A stretch of DNA of 64,000 nucleotides, taken from assembly GCF_021554725.1 (NCBI RefSeq), contig NZ_JAIZDP010000007.1, positions 1-64,000 of the forward strand. The letters run 5' to 3'. Below are positions 16,235 through 24,864 of the stretch, piece by piece. Each line of letters opens with the position of its first letter. Position 1 is the first letter of the stretch. The DNA comes from Sinomonas notoginsengisoli (GTDB lineage Bacteria; Actinomycetota; Actinomycetes; Actinomycetales; Micrococcaceae). Made by a program: the position numbers and the translations under genes. Under the pieces are notes generated by a model. It ran no database searches, was not told the origin of the DNA, and saw only the letters and a list, made by a program, of their open reading frames with translations.

Positions 16235-17263
16235 ATGGACACCGTCATCAAGACTGTCGACCTCCACAAGCACTTCGGCCGCGTCCACGCCCTCGACGGC
16301 CTCGACCTCGAGGTGGCGCGCGGAGAGGTCCACGGCTTCCTCGGCCCGAACGGGGCCGGCAAATCCACCACCCTGCGCATCCTGCTGGGCCTGGCTCGTG
16401 CCACCTCGGGCAGCGCCACCGTGCTCGGCAGGGACCCTTGGTCTGACGCGGTGGACCTCCACCGTCACGTCGCGAGCATCCCCGGGGACGTCAGCATCTG
16501 GCCCAACCTCTCCGGTGGCGAGGCTATCGACCTCATCTCGCACCTGCGCGGCGGCACCACCGACCACGCGGCCTATAGGGCGCGCAAGAAGGAGCTGTGC
16601 GAGACCTTCGACTTCGACCCCACGAAGAAGGGCCGTGCGTACTCGAAGGGCAACCGCCAGAAGGTAGCCCTGATTGCCGCCTTGGCCACGGACGCGGAGC
16701 TCTACCTCCTCGACGAGCCCACAAGCGGCCTCGACCCGCTCATGGAGGCGGTGTTCACGCGCGAGGTCCGCAGACTCGCCAACGCGGGCGCCACCGTGCT
16801 CCTCTCAAGCCACATCCTCTCCGAGGTCGAGCGGCTCGCCGACCGGGTCAGCATCATCCGCTCCGGCAGGATCGTGGACGGCGGCACGCTCGACTCGCTG
16901 CGGCACCTGACCCGGACGGAGATCTCCTTTTCCGCCGGGGCCCCGGGCACAGCCAGCCACATCGACACGGAGGCGCTCGCCCTGCGTCCCGAGGTCCACG
17001 ACCTCACAGTCGCGGACGGCCGCGTGAAGTTCGGCGCCGACTCGGACCGCGTCCACGAGGTCCTGCCGCTTCTCGGCACCCTCGGCGTCAAGGGCCTGCT
17101 CGTCTCGCCGGCCTCGCTCGAGGAGCTCTTCCTCCGCCACTACGGCGACACGGTGGACCAAACCCCGTCAGAGGGCGAGAAACGGAAGCACGACGACGGC
17201 CATCACCATCGCCGCCACCGGACCCCGGAGAAGACCCCGGCCAACACCAGCACGGGAGCCTGA
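16235..17263 (+). CDS. ABC exporter ATP-binding protein
   Basis: 342 residues. Walker A 'GPNGAGKST', a variant signature 'YSKGNRQKVALIAAL', Walker B 'LYLLDEPTSGLD' and the switch His in 'LLSSHILSE'. It belongs to the drug/polyketide-antibiotic exporter class whose partner is one large two-half permease. The C-terminus is extended past the usual end by a charged, His-rich tail ('HHHRRHR') of about 30 residues. The permease gene begins one base after its stop. Together with the regulator gene it forms a self-contained inducible efflux operon. Confidence 0.9.
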   Translation: MDTVIKTVDLHKHFGRVHALDGLDLEVARGEVHGFLGPNGAGKSTTLRILLGLARATSGSATVLGRDPWSDAVDLHRHVASIPGDVSIWPNLSGGEAIDLISHLRGGTTDHAAYRARKKELCETFDFDPTKKGRAYSKGNRQKVALIAALATDAELYLLDEPTSGLDPLMEAVFTREVRRLANAGATVLLSSHILSEVERLADRVSIIRSGRIVDGGTLDSLRHLTRTEISFSAGAPGTASHIDTEALALRPEVHDLTVADGRVKFGADSDRVHEVLPLLGTLGVKGLLVSPASLEELFLRHYGDTVDQTPSEGEKRKHDDGHHHRRHRTPEKTPANTSTGA

Positions 17264-17264
17264 C

Positions 17265-18887
17265 ATGGGCACGTTCCTCACGCTCTACCGGCAGCGCCTG
17301 CGCCGTGACCGGTGGCAGCTCGTCGGCTGGATCCTCGGCATCGCGGCCATGGCGATGTTCTCGGTCGCCGCGGTCGCCAAGACCTATGGCGACTACACCA
17401 CCCAGGCCGAGATCCTCAAGGTCGCCCTCGCGACGCCAGCGATCCTCATCTTCCGCGGGCTCGCCCGCGGTCCGGGGATCGGAGCCTTCACGTTCTTCGA
17501 GATCTTCACCTTCCTCGCCCTGCTCGCGGGCTGGATGAGCACGTTCATGGCGGTCCGGCACTCGCGAGCGGAGGAGGAGACCGGACGGGCGGAGATGGTC
17601 TCCTCGACGCCCGCTGGGCGCATGCTGCCCCTCGCCGCCACGGCGGTGCACGGTGTGGTCGCGAACATCCTTGCCGCAGCCGTCGTCGCACTCGGGTTCA
17701 TCGCCTCAAACCTGGACCCGGCAGGCTCAATTGTGGCCGGCGCCGCGACGGGCGCCGTGGGCATCTCCTTCCTCGGGATCGGCCTCCTCGCCAGCGAGTT
17801 TATGAGCACCTCGCGAGGTGCCAACGCCATCTCGGCCTCGCTCGTGCTCGCGGCGTATCTCCTCCGCGGCTTCGGTGACGCCGCGGGCACGCCGGGCGCA
17901 GACGGCATGTCCATGACGGCCGGGTGGCCCAGCTGGCTCTCCCCCATCGGCTGGGGCCAGCAGACCTTTGCCTATACGGGCGACCGCTGGTGGCCCCTAG
18001 TACTCCCGCTCGCCCTCGGGGGCGTGTGCATCGCGGCGACCGCGCTGATCCGGGACCGGCGGGACGTCGGTGCCTCCCTTCTCGCGGGACGCACAGGACG
18101 CGCGGACGCCCGCCCCGTCCTGAACGGCTCGTTCGCCCTCGCGGCGCGGCTCCAAATGGGCTCCATCATCGGCTGGTGCATTGGCGGTCTGGCAACCGGG
18201 CTCCTGACGGGTGGCCTCGGATCGGCGGTCGGGGCGGTGACCCAGACGAACCCCGAGGCCACCAAGGCCCTTCGCAGCATGATCGAGGCCCAGGGCGCCT
18301 CGACGTCGCAGCTCCTCGTCTCGGTCTTCTTCCTCCTGGCGGGTGTCCTCGCAGCCGCGTGCGCGCTCCAGGCGATCATCCGCGCGCGGCAGGAGGAGGC
18401 GAGCGGAACCGGCCCGTGGCTCGTGTCCCAGCCGCTCGGCCGCATCCGCTGGTTCGCGGACTACCTCGCCCTCGGGTCGCTCACGATCGTGGCCGTCATG
18501 CTCCTCACCGCGGCGGGCGCGTGGGTCTCGCTCGTCGCCTCCGGCGACACCTCTGAGGCCGTGGGCAACGTCTGGATGTCTGCGATCGACCAGATCCCGG
18601 CCGCGCTCATCTTCCTGGCCATCCCGGCGCTCGTCTTCGTCGCCTGGCCGGAGGCGACGATCCCCGCCGGGTGGACTGTCCTGGGGGTCGCCGTGCTGCT
18701 GGGGGTCTTCGGCGGCCTGATCGGCGTCGACCAGTCGATGACGGACCTCTCGCCGTTCTCGCATACCCCCGTCCCGGGCCCGGGTGGCCGCGACTGGGCG
18801 GGAGGGTTGTGGATGCTCGGCATCTCCTTGGTGGCCACGGTCTCCTCGCTCGCGCTGATGCGCCGGCGTGAAGTGGGATCGTCGTGA
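17265..18887 (+). CDS. ABC exporter permease, polyketide-antibiotic type
   Basis: 540 residues with about 12 hydrophobic segments arranged as two similar halves: 'QLVGWILGIAAMAMFSV' opens the first and 'GSIIGWCIGGLATGLLTGG' the second. This is the layout of actinobacterial exporters annotated as polyketide antibiotic or tetronasin-type permeases. It spans the cytoplasmic membrane and pairs with the preceding ATPase. Its stop overlaps the GTG start of the downstream regulator (GTGA). Substrate unknown. Confidence 0.85.
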   Translation: MGTFLTLYRQRLRRDRWQLVGWILGIAAMAMFSVAAVAKTYGDYTTQAEILKVALATPAILIFRGLARGPGIGAFTFFEIFTFLALLAGWMSTFMAVRHSRAEEETGRAEMVSSTPAGRMLPLAATAVHGVVANILAAAVVALGFIASNLDPAGSIVAGAATGAVGISFLGIGLLASEFMSTSRGANAISASLVLAAYLLRGFGDAAGTPGADGMSMTAGWPSWLSPIGWGQQTFAYTGDRWWPLVLPLALGGVCIAATALIRDRRDVGASLLAGRTGRADARPVLNGSFALAARLQMGSIIGWCIGGLATGLLTGGLGSAVGAVTQTNPEATKALRSMIEAQGASTSQLLVSVFFLLAGVLAAACALQAIIRARQEEASGTGPWLVSQPLGRIRWFADYLALGSLTIVAVMLLTAAGAWVSLVASGDTSEAVGNVWMSAIDQIPAALIFLAIPALVFVAWPEATIPAGWTVLGVAVLLGVFGGLIGVDQSMTDLSPFSHTPVPGPGGRDWAGGLWMLGISLVATVSSLALMRRREVGSS

Positions 18888-19450
18888 GTGCTCAACCGAG
18901 CCGCTCCGCGGACGCGCAGGACGACGGTTCTGCCGCCACCGCGCGTGCCCCCGCCGGCGACCGGGCCGGCGTCGTCCGTCCCGAAGCAGAAGTGAGGCGC
19001 ATCCCGGAGGCCGCCGAGACCTCCGCCGCGGTCATGATCGCGGCGGGCTTCCCCAAGATGCCGGCGCGGGCGCTCATGGCGCTCGTGGTCTCAGAGGACG
19101 GCGCTCTCACCGCGGCGGAGCTGGGCGAGGCACTCGGGGCGAGCCCTGCCGCGGTCTCCGGCGCAGTGCGCTACCTGCAGACCGTCGGATTCGCGCACAG
19201 GGTCTCGCAGCCCGGCAGCCGGCGCGACAGGTACGCGCTCCCCGAGGACCTCTGGTACGTGGCGACCCTGCGCCAGAACCCCGTCTACGATCGTCTGGGT
19301 GCACTCTCGGCGGCCCTTGCCGACGATCTCCCCGCCGGCTCCGCCGCCCGATCCCGCGCGGAGGACATGGCCCACTTCTACCGGTTCATTGCCGAGCACA
19401 TGCCCAAGCTCTTGGATGAGTGGGAGGCTGAGCGCAACCTTGGCGGGTGA
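18884..19450 (+). CDS. MarR/GbsR-type winged-helix regulator of the ABC exporter
   Basis: 188 residues. A disordered N-terminal about 40 residues leads to a winged helix: 'PKMPARALMALVVSEDG', recognition region 'ELGEALGASPAAVSGAVRYL', wing 'SRRDRYALPEDLWY'. The C-terminal helices resemble GbsR/MarR-like partners of polyketide-exporter operons. GTG start at 18884 overlaps the permease stop, so it is made with the pump. It probably represses the operon at the palindrome 16199-16214 until a toxic ligand binds. Confidence 0.8.
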   Translation: MSAQPSRSADAQDDGSAATARAPAGDRAGVVRPEAEVRRIPEAAETSAAVMIAAGFPKMPARALMALVVSEDGALTAAELGEALGASPAAVSGAVRYLQTVGFAHRVSQPGSRRDRYALPEDLWYVATLRQNPVYDRLGALSAALADDLPAGSAARSRAEDMAHFYRFIAEHMPKLLDEWEAERNLGG

Positions 19451-19636
19451 GCCGACGCGCGCTCCAGCCCTGTTCCTCGCTCGGCGCGTCGCTGTCCGGC
19501 GTGTCGCGTGCGATGTGCACCAGCGAGTGGGCACGAACGCGCGCGCGTGGCAGGCTGGTACCGACCCGAGCACGGTGTAGCCCAGGCTGCCAGGCACAGA
19601 CCGGCAAGCACGGTCCAGCAATCACGAGGAGCACGC

Positions 19637-20287
19637 ATGTCCCGCATCGCCATCATCGGAGGCCACGGCAAGGTCGCCCTCCTCCTCGCGCCGATCCTCG
19701 TGGGCCGTGGGGACGAGGTCACTTCTATCGTGCGGGACCCGGAGCATGTCCAGGACGTTGAGGCGACCGGCGCCAAGGCCGTCGTCGCGGACGTCGAGTC
19801 CCTCGATGAGCGGGGCCTCGCGGAGATCCTCGCCGGCCACAACGCCGTGGTGTGGTCGGCTGGGGCCGGCGGAGGGAACCCCGAGCGGACGCGCGCGGTG
19901 GACCGCGACGCCGCCATCCGTTCCATGAAGGCGGCAGCGACCGCGAGCGTCCCGCGCTACGTTATGGTTTCCTACCTCGGTGCGCGGCCTGACCACGGGG
20001 TGCCAGAGTCGAACCCGTTCTTCCACTATGCCGAGGCCAAGGCCGCCGCGGACGAGCACCTCCGGAACACGGCGCTCGACTGGACGATCCTCGGCCCGTC
20101 CGCACTCACCCTCGACCCCGGTACCGGGAGGATCGCACTGGCGGACCACTCAGACTCCCGCGGCGTGAGCCGTGAGGACGTTGCCGCTGTCGCGGCTGCC
20201 GCCCTGCGGGAGCCTCGCACGGTCCGGCAGTTCGTGGGCTTCACCCAGGGCGAGACCCCCATCGAGGAGGCGCTCGCCTCGCTCTGA
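19637..20287 (+). CDS. NAD(P)-binding atypical short-chain dehydrogenase (YwnB-like)
   Basis: 216 residues. N-terminal 'IAIIGGHGKVALLLAPIL' is the glycine-rich nucleotide loop of atypical SDRs; 'AVVWSAGAGGGNPERT' and 'YVMVSYLGARPDHGVPE' follow the NmrA/YwnB pattern, and 'WTILGPSALTLDPGTG' is the conserved downstream strand. The classical catalytic YxxxK is not evident, as in many regulatory or quinone-reducing members. ATG at 19637 has GAGGAGC just upstream. The 186 bp before it hold nothing recognised. Function not assigned. Confidence 0.8.
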   Translation: MSRIAIIGGHGKVALLLAPILVGRGDEVTSIVRDPEHVQDVEATGAKAVVADVESLDERGLAEILAGHNAVVWSAGAGGGNPERTRAVDRDAAIRSMKAAATASVPRYVMVSYLGARPDHGVPESNPFFHYAEAKAAADEHLRNTALDWTILGPSALTLDPGTGRIALADHSDSRGVSREDVAAVAAAALREPRTVRQFVGFTQGETPIEEALASL

Positions 20288-20330
20288 GGCCCGCCTGCCG
20301 ACATCAACCGCCTCGTCTGACGAACAATCG

Positions 20331-20798
20331 CTAGGTGGCCGCGTTCTCGATCGCCTCGAGGCCGCGTTTGAACGAGGCCTTGACTGGTTTGCCTCTGGAG
20401 AGCCTGATCATCCTGCAGATCGCCCTGCCCATCAAGGTGCTGCCAGTGCGGTTCCACACGACGTGGATGAGGCTGCCGCCGCTCCTGCCTGCGCGGATGC
20501 TGGCCCAGACGTAGCTACCGGGACGAGAGAAGTTGCTCTCCTGAACGGTCCATCGGACTGTAGTGGGATCTGACCAGTCGTAGAGCTCGCGCGCCCAGAC
20601 CACCCCACCGGGTGCCTTGCTGCCCTCTCGCACCTCAGCTACGGTCTCGCCCACTGAGTAGACCTCGTAAAGGGAGGGCTCGATGCCGGGCCAGAGTTTG
20701 GGGCGCCGGTCGGAGAAGTCCAGCAACGCTGAACGCACCCTCTCCGGTTCGGCTGTGGTCTCCACATCGAACCCGACTGTGTGCTCCTTGACGTTCAT
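20331..20798 (-). CDS. SRPBCC (START-like) family protein
   Basis: 155 residues. Pattern of the polyketide-cyclase/SRPBCC fold: an N-terminal 'FDVETTAEPERVRSALLDF', a central 'VWARELYDWSDPTTVRWTV' and a long C-terminal helix 'ASFKRGLEAIENAA'. Such proteins bind hydrophobic ligands in a deep pocket. The start at 20798 follows the family pattern; the open frame continues upstream but without homology-like sequence. Convergent with the SDR gene and divergent from the universal stress protein gene, 139 bp away. Confidence 0.7.
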   Translation of the reverse strand: MNVKEHTVGFDVETTAEPERVRSALLDFSDRRPKLWPGIEPSLYEVYSVGETVAEVREGSKAPGGVVWARELYDWSDPTTVRWTVQESNFSRPGSYVWASIRAGRSGGSLIHVVWNRTGSTLMGRAICRMIRLSRGKPVKASFKRGLEAIENAAT

Positions 20799-20937
20799 GA
20801 GAACAGCTTGCCCTTCGGGCAGCGTCCGGACATCGCGCGATCGCGCGATTCCATCTGAGCGGAAGGGCCAGCCGCCCACCGGAACTGCGCCGGGTACTCT
20901 GGGCGGCATCAGGTGGTCTATCCGAGAGGGGCGCATC

Positions 20938-21360
20938 ATGACCGGACCGATCGTTGTCGGCGTGGACGGCAGCGAGACCGCCCGCCGCGCCGCCGAGGAG
21001 GCGCGGGACCTCGCGGTGGCGCTGGGGGCGCCGCTGCACATCGTCTCAGCCTTCGAGACTGACCGTACCGAGGTCCTCGGCAGCGGCAGCGACACGTGGA
21101 TCGTCTCGGACGCTGACTCGACCGTGAAGACGGCGAAGACGGTCGCCGCGGACCTCGAGACGCCGGGCCTCACAGTCACCTACGGCGCAGCGCGTGGCCG
21201 GCCCGCCGAGGCCATCATCGCCGAGGCGGAGCGCGTCGGGGCCCGCATGATCGTGGTGGGGAACCGTGGCATGCGGGGCCTCGGCAGGCTCCTCGGAAGC
21301 GTGGCCAACTCAGTGGCGCATTCCGCGCCGTGTGACGTGCTGATCGTCAAGACCGCCTAG
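20938..21360 (+). CDS. Universal stress protein (UspA family), ATP-binding type
   Basis: 140 residues, a single Usp domain. It starts with 'IVVGVDGSETARRAAEEA' and ends with the ATP-binding pattern G-2x-G-9x-G(S) seen in 'VGNRGMRGLGRLLGSVANSV', followed by 'CDVLIVKTA'. ATP-binding Usps act in dormancy and stress adaptation in actinobacteria. GAGAGGGG lies before the ATG at 20938. Single gene. Confidence 0.9.
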   Translation: MTGPIVVGVDGSETARRAAEEARDLAVALGAPLHIVSAFETDRTEVLGSGSDTWIVSDADSTVKTAKTVAADLETPGLTVTYGAARGRPAEAIIAEAERVGARMIVVGNRGMRGLGRLLGSVANSVAHSAPCDVLIVKTA

Positions 21361-21503
21361 CAGCGCTCATGCGCGAGGGGCACAGGCCCGGCGGGTCGAG
21401 ACTCGATGCGTCCGAACCGGTGTCCGCGGCGATTGACGTTTCAATTGAGCAACAGGGCCTCGGAATCCACGGTTGGGTCACCGCACCGTGATAGGCGTTG
21501 ACC

Positions 21504-21827
21504 ATGCAGACGTGGGAAAGCGAACACAGTGACCAGTACGAGAGGATCGTCATCTCACAGCCCGTCACGGAGTCGGACCGCAACTCGGACGTGCTCCGCA
21601 TACCGACCAGCGCTCTGGCGGTGTTCCCGGTGGCCCCAGAGGTGGTCCGGGTGTCCGTCAACGGCGACGAGCGGTCGGTGCTGTGGAGCCCGCGGAGCAA
21701 CGACCGCCGCTCCGGGACGCTCGCCGTGGGCATGGACGTGATGAGCGGGCTCCCCATGCGCGAGGCCGTGCAGATCGGCGTCAAGGACGGGGTCTTCCAC
21801 CTCCGCCCGGCCCCTGAGGCTGCCTGA
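21504..21827 (+). CDS. Hypothetical protein
   Basis: 107 residues, soluble. No recognised domain; predicted beta-rich around 'DVLRIPTSALAVFPVAPEVV' and 'VQIGVKDGVFHLRPAPE'. ATG at 21504 chosen over a TTG at 21498. No clear ribosome site. Coding-like base composition supports it as a gene, with moderate certainty. Confidence 0.5.
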   Translation: MQTWESEHSDQYERIVISQPVTESDRNSDVLRIPTSALAVFPVAPEVVRVSVNGDERSVLWSPRSNDRRSGTLAVGMDVMSGLPMREAVQIGVKDGVFHLRPAPEAA

Positions 21828-22010
21828 CGCGAGAATTGTCGGACCCCTCTGTTCTGCTGGGGGTGCGGTCGGCCCTGCCTGGGACGGCTGCGTCAGGGGG
21901 GCCGCTGCGTCGGGACAGGGCGCAGCGCGCAGGGGTGATGTCCGGGACGGCGAAGATGGGGGGCCGCCCCGGGCATTGCCGCGTGGACAGAGAGCGGCCA
22001 GAGTTGACCC

Positions 22011-22583
22011 ATGGGCCGCCTCGTCTATATGAACCTCGCGTCCGTGGACGGCTACATCGCCGACCGCACGGGCAACTTCGACTGGGCTCGGCCTGACGAC
22101 GACGTCCACGCCGCGGTCAACGACCTCCTGCGGCCCATCGGGACGTACCTCTACGGGCGGCGCGTCTACGAGGTGATGCGCTTCTGGGAGGACGCGGACA
22201 TCACGGCCGAGCAGAGCGCCGTGGCACATGACTTCTCGGAGATCTGGCAGGCCGCGGACAAGGTCGTCTATTCCCGCACCCTCCCCGAGGTCACAACGGC
22301 GCGCACACGGCTCGAGCGCGCATTCGACCCGGACGAGGTCCGCACCCTCAAGGAGGGCTCGGCCTCGGACCTCGCGATCGGCGGCCCGGGCCTCGCTGCG
22401 GCCGCGTTCGCCGCCGGGCTCGTGGACGACGTCCGGCTGTTCATCGTGCCCGTCACGGTGGGCGGCGGAACGCCTGCGCTACCGGATGCGCGGCTCGATC
22501 TGGACCTCGCCGACGAGCGCCGGATCGGCCGCTTCGTGTACCTGCACTACGCCGTCCGGACCCCGGGAGGGGCGACCGTGTGA
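22011..22583 (+). CDS. Dihydrofolate-reductase-like protein (RibD C-terminal family)
   Basis: 190 residues. N-terminal 'MGRLVYMNLASVDGYIAD' and 'PIGTYLYGRRVYEVM' are hallmarks of the RibD_C/DHFR-like family, and 'SDLAIGGPGLAAAAFAAGLVDD' followed by 'FIVPVTVGGGTPAL' form the NADPH-binding part. Members reduce pteridine- or flavin-related substrates; many are resistance- or stress-associated with unknown substrates. Monocistronic. The 183 bp upstream hold nothing I recognise. Confidence 0.85.
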   Translation: MGRLVYMNLASVDGYIADRTGNFDWARPDDDVHAAVNDLLRPIGTYLYGRRVYEVMRFWEDADITAEQSAVAHDFSEIWQAADKVVYSRTLPEVTTARTRLERAFDPDEVRTLKEGSASDLAIGGPGLAAAAFAAGLVDDVRLFIVPVTVGGGTPALPDARLDLDLADERRIGRFVYLHYAVRTPGGATV

Positions 22584-22674
22584 GCTCGGCGAAACCCGGG
22601 CGCGTCGTTCATCAGAACATGATCTAATGCTCTCGTGCCGTGGTCGCGGCGTGGGCGCAGGAGGCAAAGCATCA

Positions 22675-24864
22675 ATGGTGGAAGCGGGCGTTCCCGAGGG
22701 GCAGTACTGGTTCGTCGGATCGTATTACCCGGACCAGGAACCGAAGGACCAGACCGAGCGGTTCATCTCCGAGCACATCTGGGAGAACGGCTTCGAGGAC
22801 CGCTATCTGGACACCGTCAAGTCGATGAAGGTGGGCGACCAGATCGCCCTTAAGACCACGTACGTGCGCCGCACGGGGCTCCCCTTCGACCCGCACGGGC
22901 ATGCCGTACCGGTCATGGCGGTCAAGGCAATCGGCGTCATCACGGCCAACCCTGGTGACGGCCGCAAGATCGGCGTCGACTGGACGCGCGTGGACCGCCC
23001 GCGTGAGTGGTACTTCTACGCGGGCCGCCACACCATCTGGAAGGTCACTCCCAGCCACTGGATGCGCGCGGCGCTGTTGAAGTTCACGTTCTGGGGCGAG
23101 GCGCAGGACACCGACCGGTTCCGCAACGGTCCTGCATGGGCTAAGCGCTTCGGCGACTTCGATCCGAAGCCCGAGCAGCGCTTCGAGTGGACCGCGTTCT
23201 ACGAGGCGATGGCGACGGCGCTGCTGAGGTTCCGCAACCGCCGCACCGAGCTGCTCGACCACCTGCGCGAGATGCAGGAGCGCCACGAGGAGCTCGGCTT
23301 CCTCATGGACCGGGACTGGCGGGACAACCCGGTGCCGCTCAAGGACATCTGCCCCTTCACAGTCATGGGCACCTTCAACCGGGGGACGACCCCCGCCAAG
23401 CGCACGGAGATCGCTGCCGACTGGGCAGCGTTCCTCGGCGTCACCGTCCCAGCGCCCACCAGCTTCGACGGAATCCCGCTGCTGAACAACCAGAACTCCT
23501 GGTTCTTCCCGCCAGCCGGGACGCGCCAGCGGGACGACATTGACAGCCTGTGGGACGTGCTTGAGACGGCGCTGGCCGCCGCCGGCTCCGCCGAGGACCA
23601 CGAGCGGTTCCGCCTCGCCGCTGCGTACGACCGCGCCCGCGATATCTACCGGGTGGGCACCAAGCTCACCATGGGCCTGTTCTGGATCCGGCCGTGGAAC
23701 TACGTCCCGCTCGATGGCCGCTCGCGCCAGTACCTCAAAACCGAGCTCATGCTCGACCAGGACTTCTTCACGGCCGACGGCTCCGCCTACGTGACCCTCC
23801 TGGACACCCTCGCCTCGAAGTTCGAGGATCCCCAGTTCGCGGTGCACTCCTTCCCCGAACTGACCTGGACGGCCTACCTCGAGCGCTACGGCCACGGTGC
23901 CCACAGCGACCTGGGGGATGCGGACGAGGCGCCCGAGCCCGAGGACGACCCCACGCCGATGTCCCCGCAGGCCAGCTACACCGTGCATGACATCGTCACC
24001 GACGGCTGCTTCATTGACGAGGCCGACCTCAGCGACTACCTGGCACGGTGGCGGTCCAAGAAGAACCTCATCCTCCAGGGCCCTCCCGGCACAGGCAAGA
24101 CGTGGCTCGCACGCCGCCTGGCGTATGCCCTCATCGGCACGAAGGACAACAAGTCCGCCCTCCGCGCCACGCAGTTCCACCCGAACTCGAGCTACGAGGA
24201 CTTCGTGCGCGGATGGCGGCCGGGCTCCGACGGCAGGCTGACCCTCGTGGACGGCCCGTTCCTCGAGATGGTCGAGCGGGCGAACGCCAATCCGGACGTC
24301 CCCCACGTGATGCTCATCGAGGAGATCAACCGCGGCAACCCGGTGCAGGTCTTCGGCGAGCTCCTGACCCTCATCGAGGCGGGCAAGCGGTCCCCGCGCG
24401 AATCGCTGCAGCTGGCGTACCCGCGCTCGGGCACCGAGAGCGTCCACGTGCCGAGCAACCTCTACATCATCGGCACCATGAACCTGGCCGACCGCTCGCT
24501 GGCGATCATGGACCTCGCGTTCCGCCGCCGGTTCGCGTTCGTCTCCCTCGAGCCGAGTGTCAACGACGCGTGGCAGTCCTGGATGTCGGCCCGGCACGGC
24601 GTGGACTCCAAGGAGCTCGAGCTCGTCCGCTTCCGCTTCGAGGCACTCAACGACCGCATCGCCGATGACCCGACGCTGGGCTCCGAGTTCCGTCTGGGCC
24701 ACTCCTTCGTCACTCCCCCCGCTGAGGAGCGCGTCGCCTCGTTCGCCGACTGGTTCCGGGGCGTCGTGGACACGGAGATCGTGCCGACCCTCGAGGAGTA
24801 CTGGTTCGACGACGCGGCCAAGGCGGAGGCGGCATCGGCGGCGCTGCTCGAAGGCCTCGAGTGA
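22675..24864 (+). CDS. mcrB: McrB-type AAA+ GTPase with EVE/PUA-like N-terminal domain
   Basis: 729 residues. Residues about 1-125 look like an EVE/PUA-superfamily modified-base reader: 'GQYWFVGSYY', 'MKVGDQIALK', 'VKAIGVITANPGDGR', 'WYFYAGRHTIWKV'. A helical middle follows. The AAA+ domain has Walker A GPPGTGKT (469-476), Walker B 'VMLIEEINR' (about 545) and the McrB hallmark MNLADRS (602-608) followed by 'FRRRFAF'. McrB motors use GTP to drive McrC cleavage of modified DNA. ATG at 22675 follows AGGAGG; an upstream ATG (22627) has no such site. Stop overlaps mcrC (GTGA). Confidence 0.9.
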   Translation: MVEAGVPEGQYWFVGSYYPDQEPKDQTERFISEHIWENGFEDRYLDTVKSMKVGDQIALKTTYVRRTGLPFDPHGHAVPVMAVKAIGVITANPGDGRKIGVDWTRVDRPREWYFYAGRHTIWKVTPSHWMRAALLKFTFWGEAQDTDRFRNGPAWAKRFGDFDPKPEQRFEWTAFYEAMATALLRFRNRRTELLDHLREMQERHEELGFLMDRDWRDNPVPLKDICPFTVMGTFNRGTTPAKRTEIAADWAAFLGVTVPAPTSFDGIPLLNNQNSWFFPPAGTRQRDDIDSLWDVLETALAAAGSAEDHERFRLAAAYDRARDIYRVGTKLTMGLFWIRPWNYVPLDGRSRQYLKTELMLDQDFFTADGSAYVTLLDTLASKFEDPQFAVHSFPELTWTAYLERYGHGAHSDLGDADEAPEPEDDPTPMSPQASYTVHDIVTDGCFIDEADLSDYLARWRSKKNLILQGPPGTGKTWLARRLAYALIGTKDNKSALRATQFHPNSSYEDFVRGWRPGSDGRLTLVDGPFLEMVERANANPDVPHVMLIEEINRGNPVQVFGELLTLIEAGKRSPRESLQLAYPRSGTESVHVPSNLYIIGTMNLADRSLAIMDLAFRRRFAFVSLEPSVNDAWQSWMSARHGVDSKELELVRFRFEALNDRIADDPTLGSEFRLGHSFVTPPAEERVASFADWFRGVVDTEIVPTLEEYWFDDAAKAEAASAALLEGLE

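Noticed and set aside
22228-22674. Upstream extension of the mcrB frame into the DHFR-like gene
   Set aside because: Arg/Ser-rich and out of frame with the DHFR-like protein; AGGAGG marks the ATG at 22675.
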